DNA from: an uncultured Clostridia bacterium
GTDB lineage: Bacteria; Bacillota; Clostridia; Christensenellales; Aristaeellaceae
Reading direction: 5' to 3'
DNA length: 64,000 nt
Assembly (NCBI GenBank): GCA_947166385.1
Contig: CAMVEB010000001.1
Location: 292,649-356,648 of the forward strand
The notes under the pieces are model-generated. The model saw nothing but the letters and a program-made list of their open reading frames with translations. It searched no databases and was not told the DNA's origin. The position numbers and the translations under genes are program-made. Positions 63,681 through 64,000 of this stretch are shown here, one piece after another (the stretch's first letter is position 1; each line of letters opens with the position of its first letter).

Positions 63681-63716
63681 AGAAAACCCCGGACCGCGGA
63701 ATGGCGGGCCGGGGGT
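63681..63716 (-). terminator. Terminator-like hairpin
   Basis: ACCCCCGGCCCGC pairs with GCGGTCCGGGGT on the minus strand, followed by TTTTCTCTCTTT. No gene ends just before it. Confidence 0.6.
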
Positions 63717-63901
63717 GTTGTGTGAGGGAGAGGTTACTTCCAGGCGAAAATGGGGGTATGAGCTGTTTTGGGGGTAATAATGCCACATAAAAAAAGAATT
63801 GCCATCGAAAGCAAAACGTTTCAACAGCAATAGTTATATTTTAGTTATATTTTGGCGAAAATCAGCCAGATTTTGGCTTCTGAGATTTCCAGTTTATGGC
63901 A

Positions 63902-63942
63902 ACAAAAAAGCCCCGGAGCCATTGATACAACGTCCCTGGAGC
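63902..63942 (-). terminator. Terminator of tRNA-Thr
   Basis: AGCTCCAGGG pairs with CTCCGGGGCT (one mismatch and G-U pairs) on the minus strand, followed by TTTTTT, immediately after the tRNA. Confidence 0.7.
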
Positions 63943-63945
63943 TGG

Positions 63946-64000
63946 TGGAGCTGATAGCCAGATTCGAACTGGCGACCTCATCCTTACCAAGGATGCGCTC
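63946..64000 (-). tRNA. tRNA-Thr(GGT), 5' part outside window
   Basis: The 3' part reads anticodon stem CATCC/GGATG with loop TTGGTAA (anticodon GGT), T-arm CCAG TTCGAAT CTGG, acceptor strand TATCAGC, discriminator T and encoded CCA. The 5' acceptor strand is beyond the right edge. Confidence 0.9.

Larger units (their letters stand above)
63467..63945. other. Non-coding stretch near the right edge
   Basis: No supported gene. It holds two terminator-like hairpins and, near 63834-63856, two copies of AGTTATATTTT. No integrase or attachment-site duplicate is visible next to the tRNA. Confidence 0.4.

Noticed and set aside
63834..63856. Direct repeats AGTTATATTTT as a possible CRISPR or iteron start
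   Set aside because: Only two short copies without spacers or regular spacing.
63820..64000. Integrated element at tRNA-Thr
   Set aside because: No integrase and no repeat of the tRNA 3' end was found in the window; the element could only be tested with flanking sequence.

Overview
The window reads as chromosome of an anaerobic Bacillota, most likely an uncultured gut or rumen Clostridia (Christensenellales/Aristaeella-like is my guess, not proven). Reasons: strong AGGAGG ribosome sites, TTGACA-17-TATAAT promoters, a perfect CcpA cre box, an LplA/LplB/YtcP-type sugar importer, a THF riboswitch before a folate ECF S-component, DUF951, EF-G paralogue and BspA-type proteins. There is no rRNA, CRISPR array, transposase or integrase. 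A tRNA-Arg and a cut-off tRNA-Thr are present.

Layout. 0-7 kb: edge FMN-binding exported protein with a LacI-type operator in its promoter, a broken ORF6N gene, a methyltransferase with a Smr-less MutS2, and divergent aldo/keto reductase and PfkB kinase. 7-15 kb: a catabolite-controlled carbohydrate locus (two permeases, binding protein, internal terminator, beta-helix protein, carboxylesterase) facing a divergent AraC regulator. 15-18 kb: YdcF protein, then three neighbouring genes that each look internally deleted (histidine phosphatase, ABC exporter, RecQ). 18-31 kb: ABC-F protein with a leader peptide and an SD-sequestering hairpin, malic enzyme, regulator fragment, VOC protein, PBP2 receptor, EF-G paralogue, MurI, DUF951, endonuclease III, riboswitch-controlled FolT and Asd. 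31-36 kb: DUF308 plus sirtuin, then a ZorA/ZorB-like stator operon with a third membrane-anchored gene. 36-49 kb: mostly housekeeping (IDH, cytidylate-kinase-like, IMPDH, Bax inhibitor-1, an ABC exporter) and secreted SH3/zinc-ribbon proteins. 49-64 kb: accessory and partly decayed (GG-leader bacteriocin-like gene, TrkA-C protein, GNAT fragment, C69 peptidase, truncated HD-GYP, MFS with XRE regulator, RecD2-exonuclease fusion, frameshifted LRR gene, HAD, TSUP transporter, amber-interrupted coiled-coil gene, tRNA-Thr).

Functional threads: sugar uptake and intracellular breakdown under AraC/CcpA control; folate and aspartate-family biosynthesis; secreted glycan-binding or SH3 proteins; an ion-driven stator complex of unknown role without the usual Zorya effector genes. 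A repeated pattern is decay by internal deletion, frameshift or nonsense change that leaves both gene ends in place. All calls come from reading the sequence; no database search was run.
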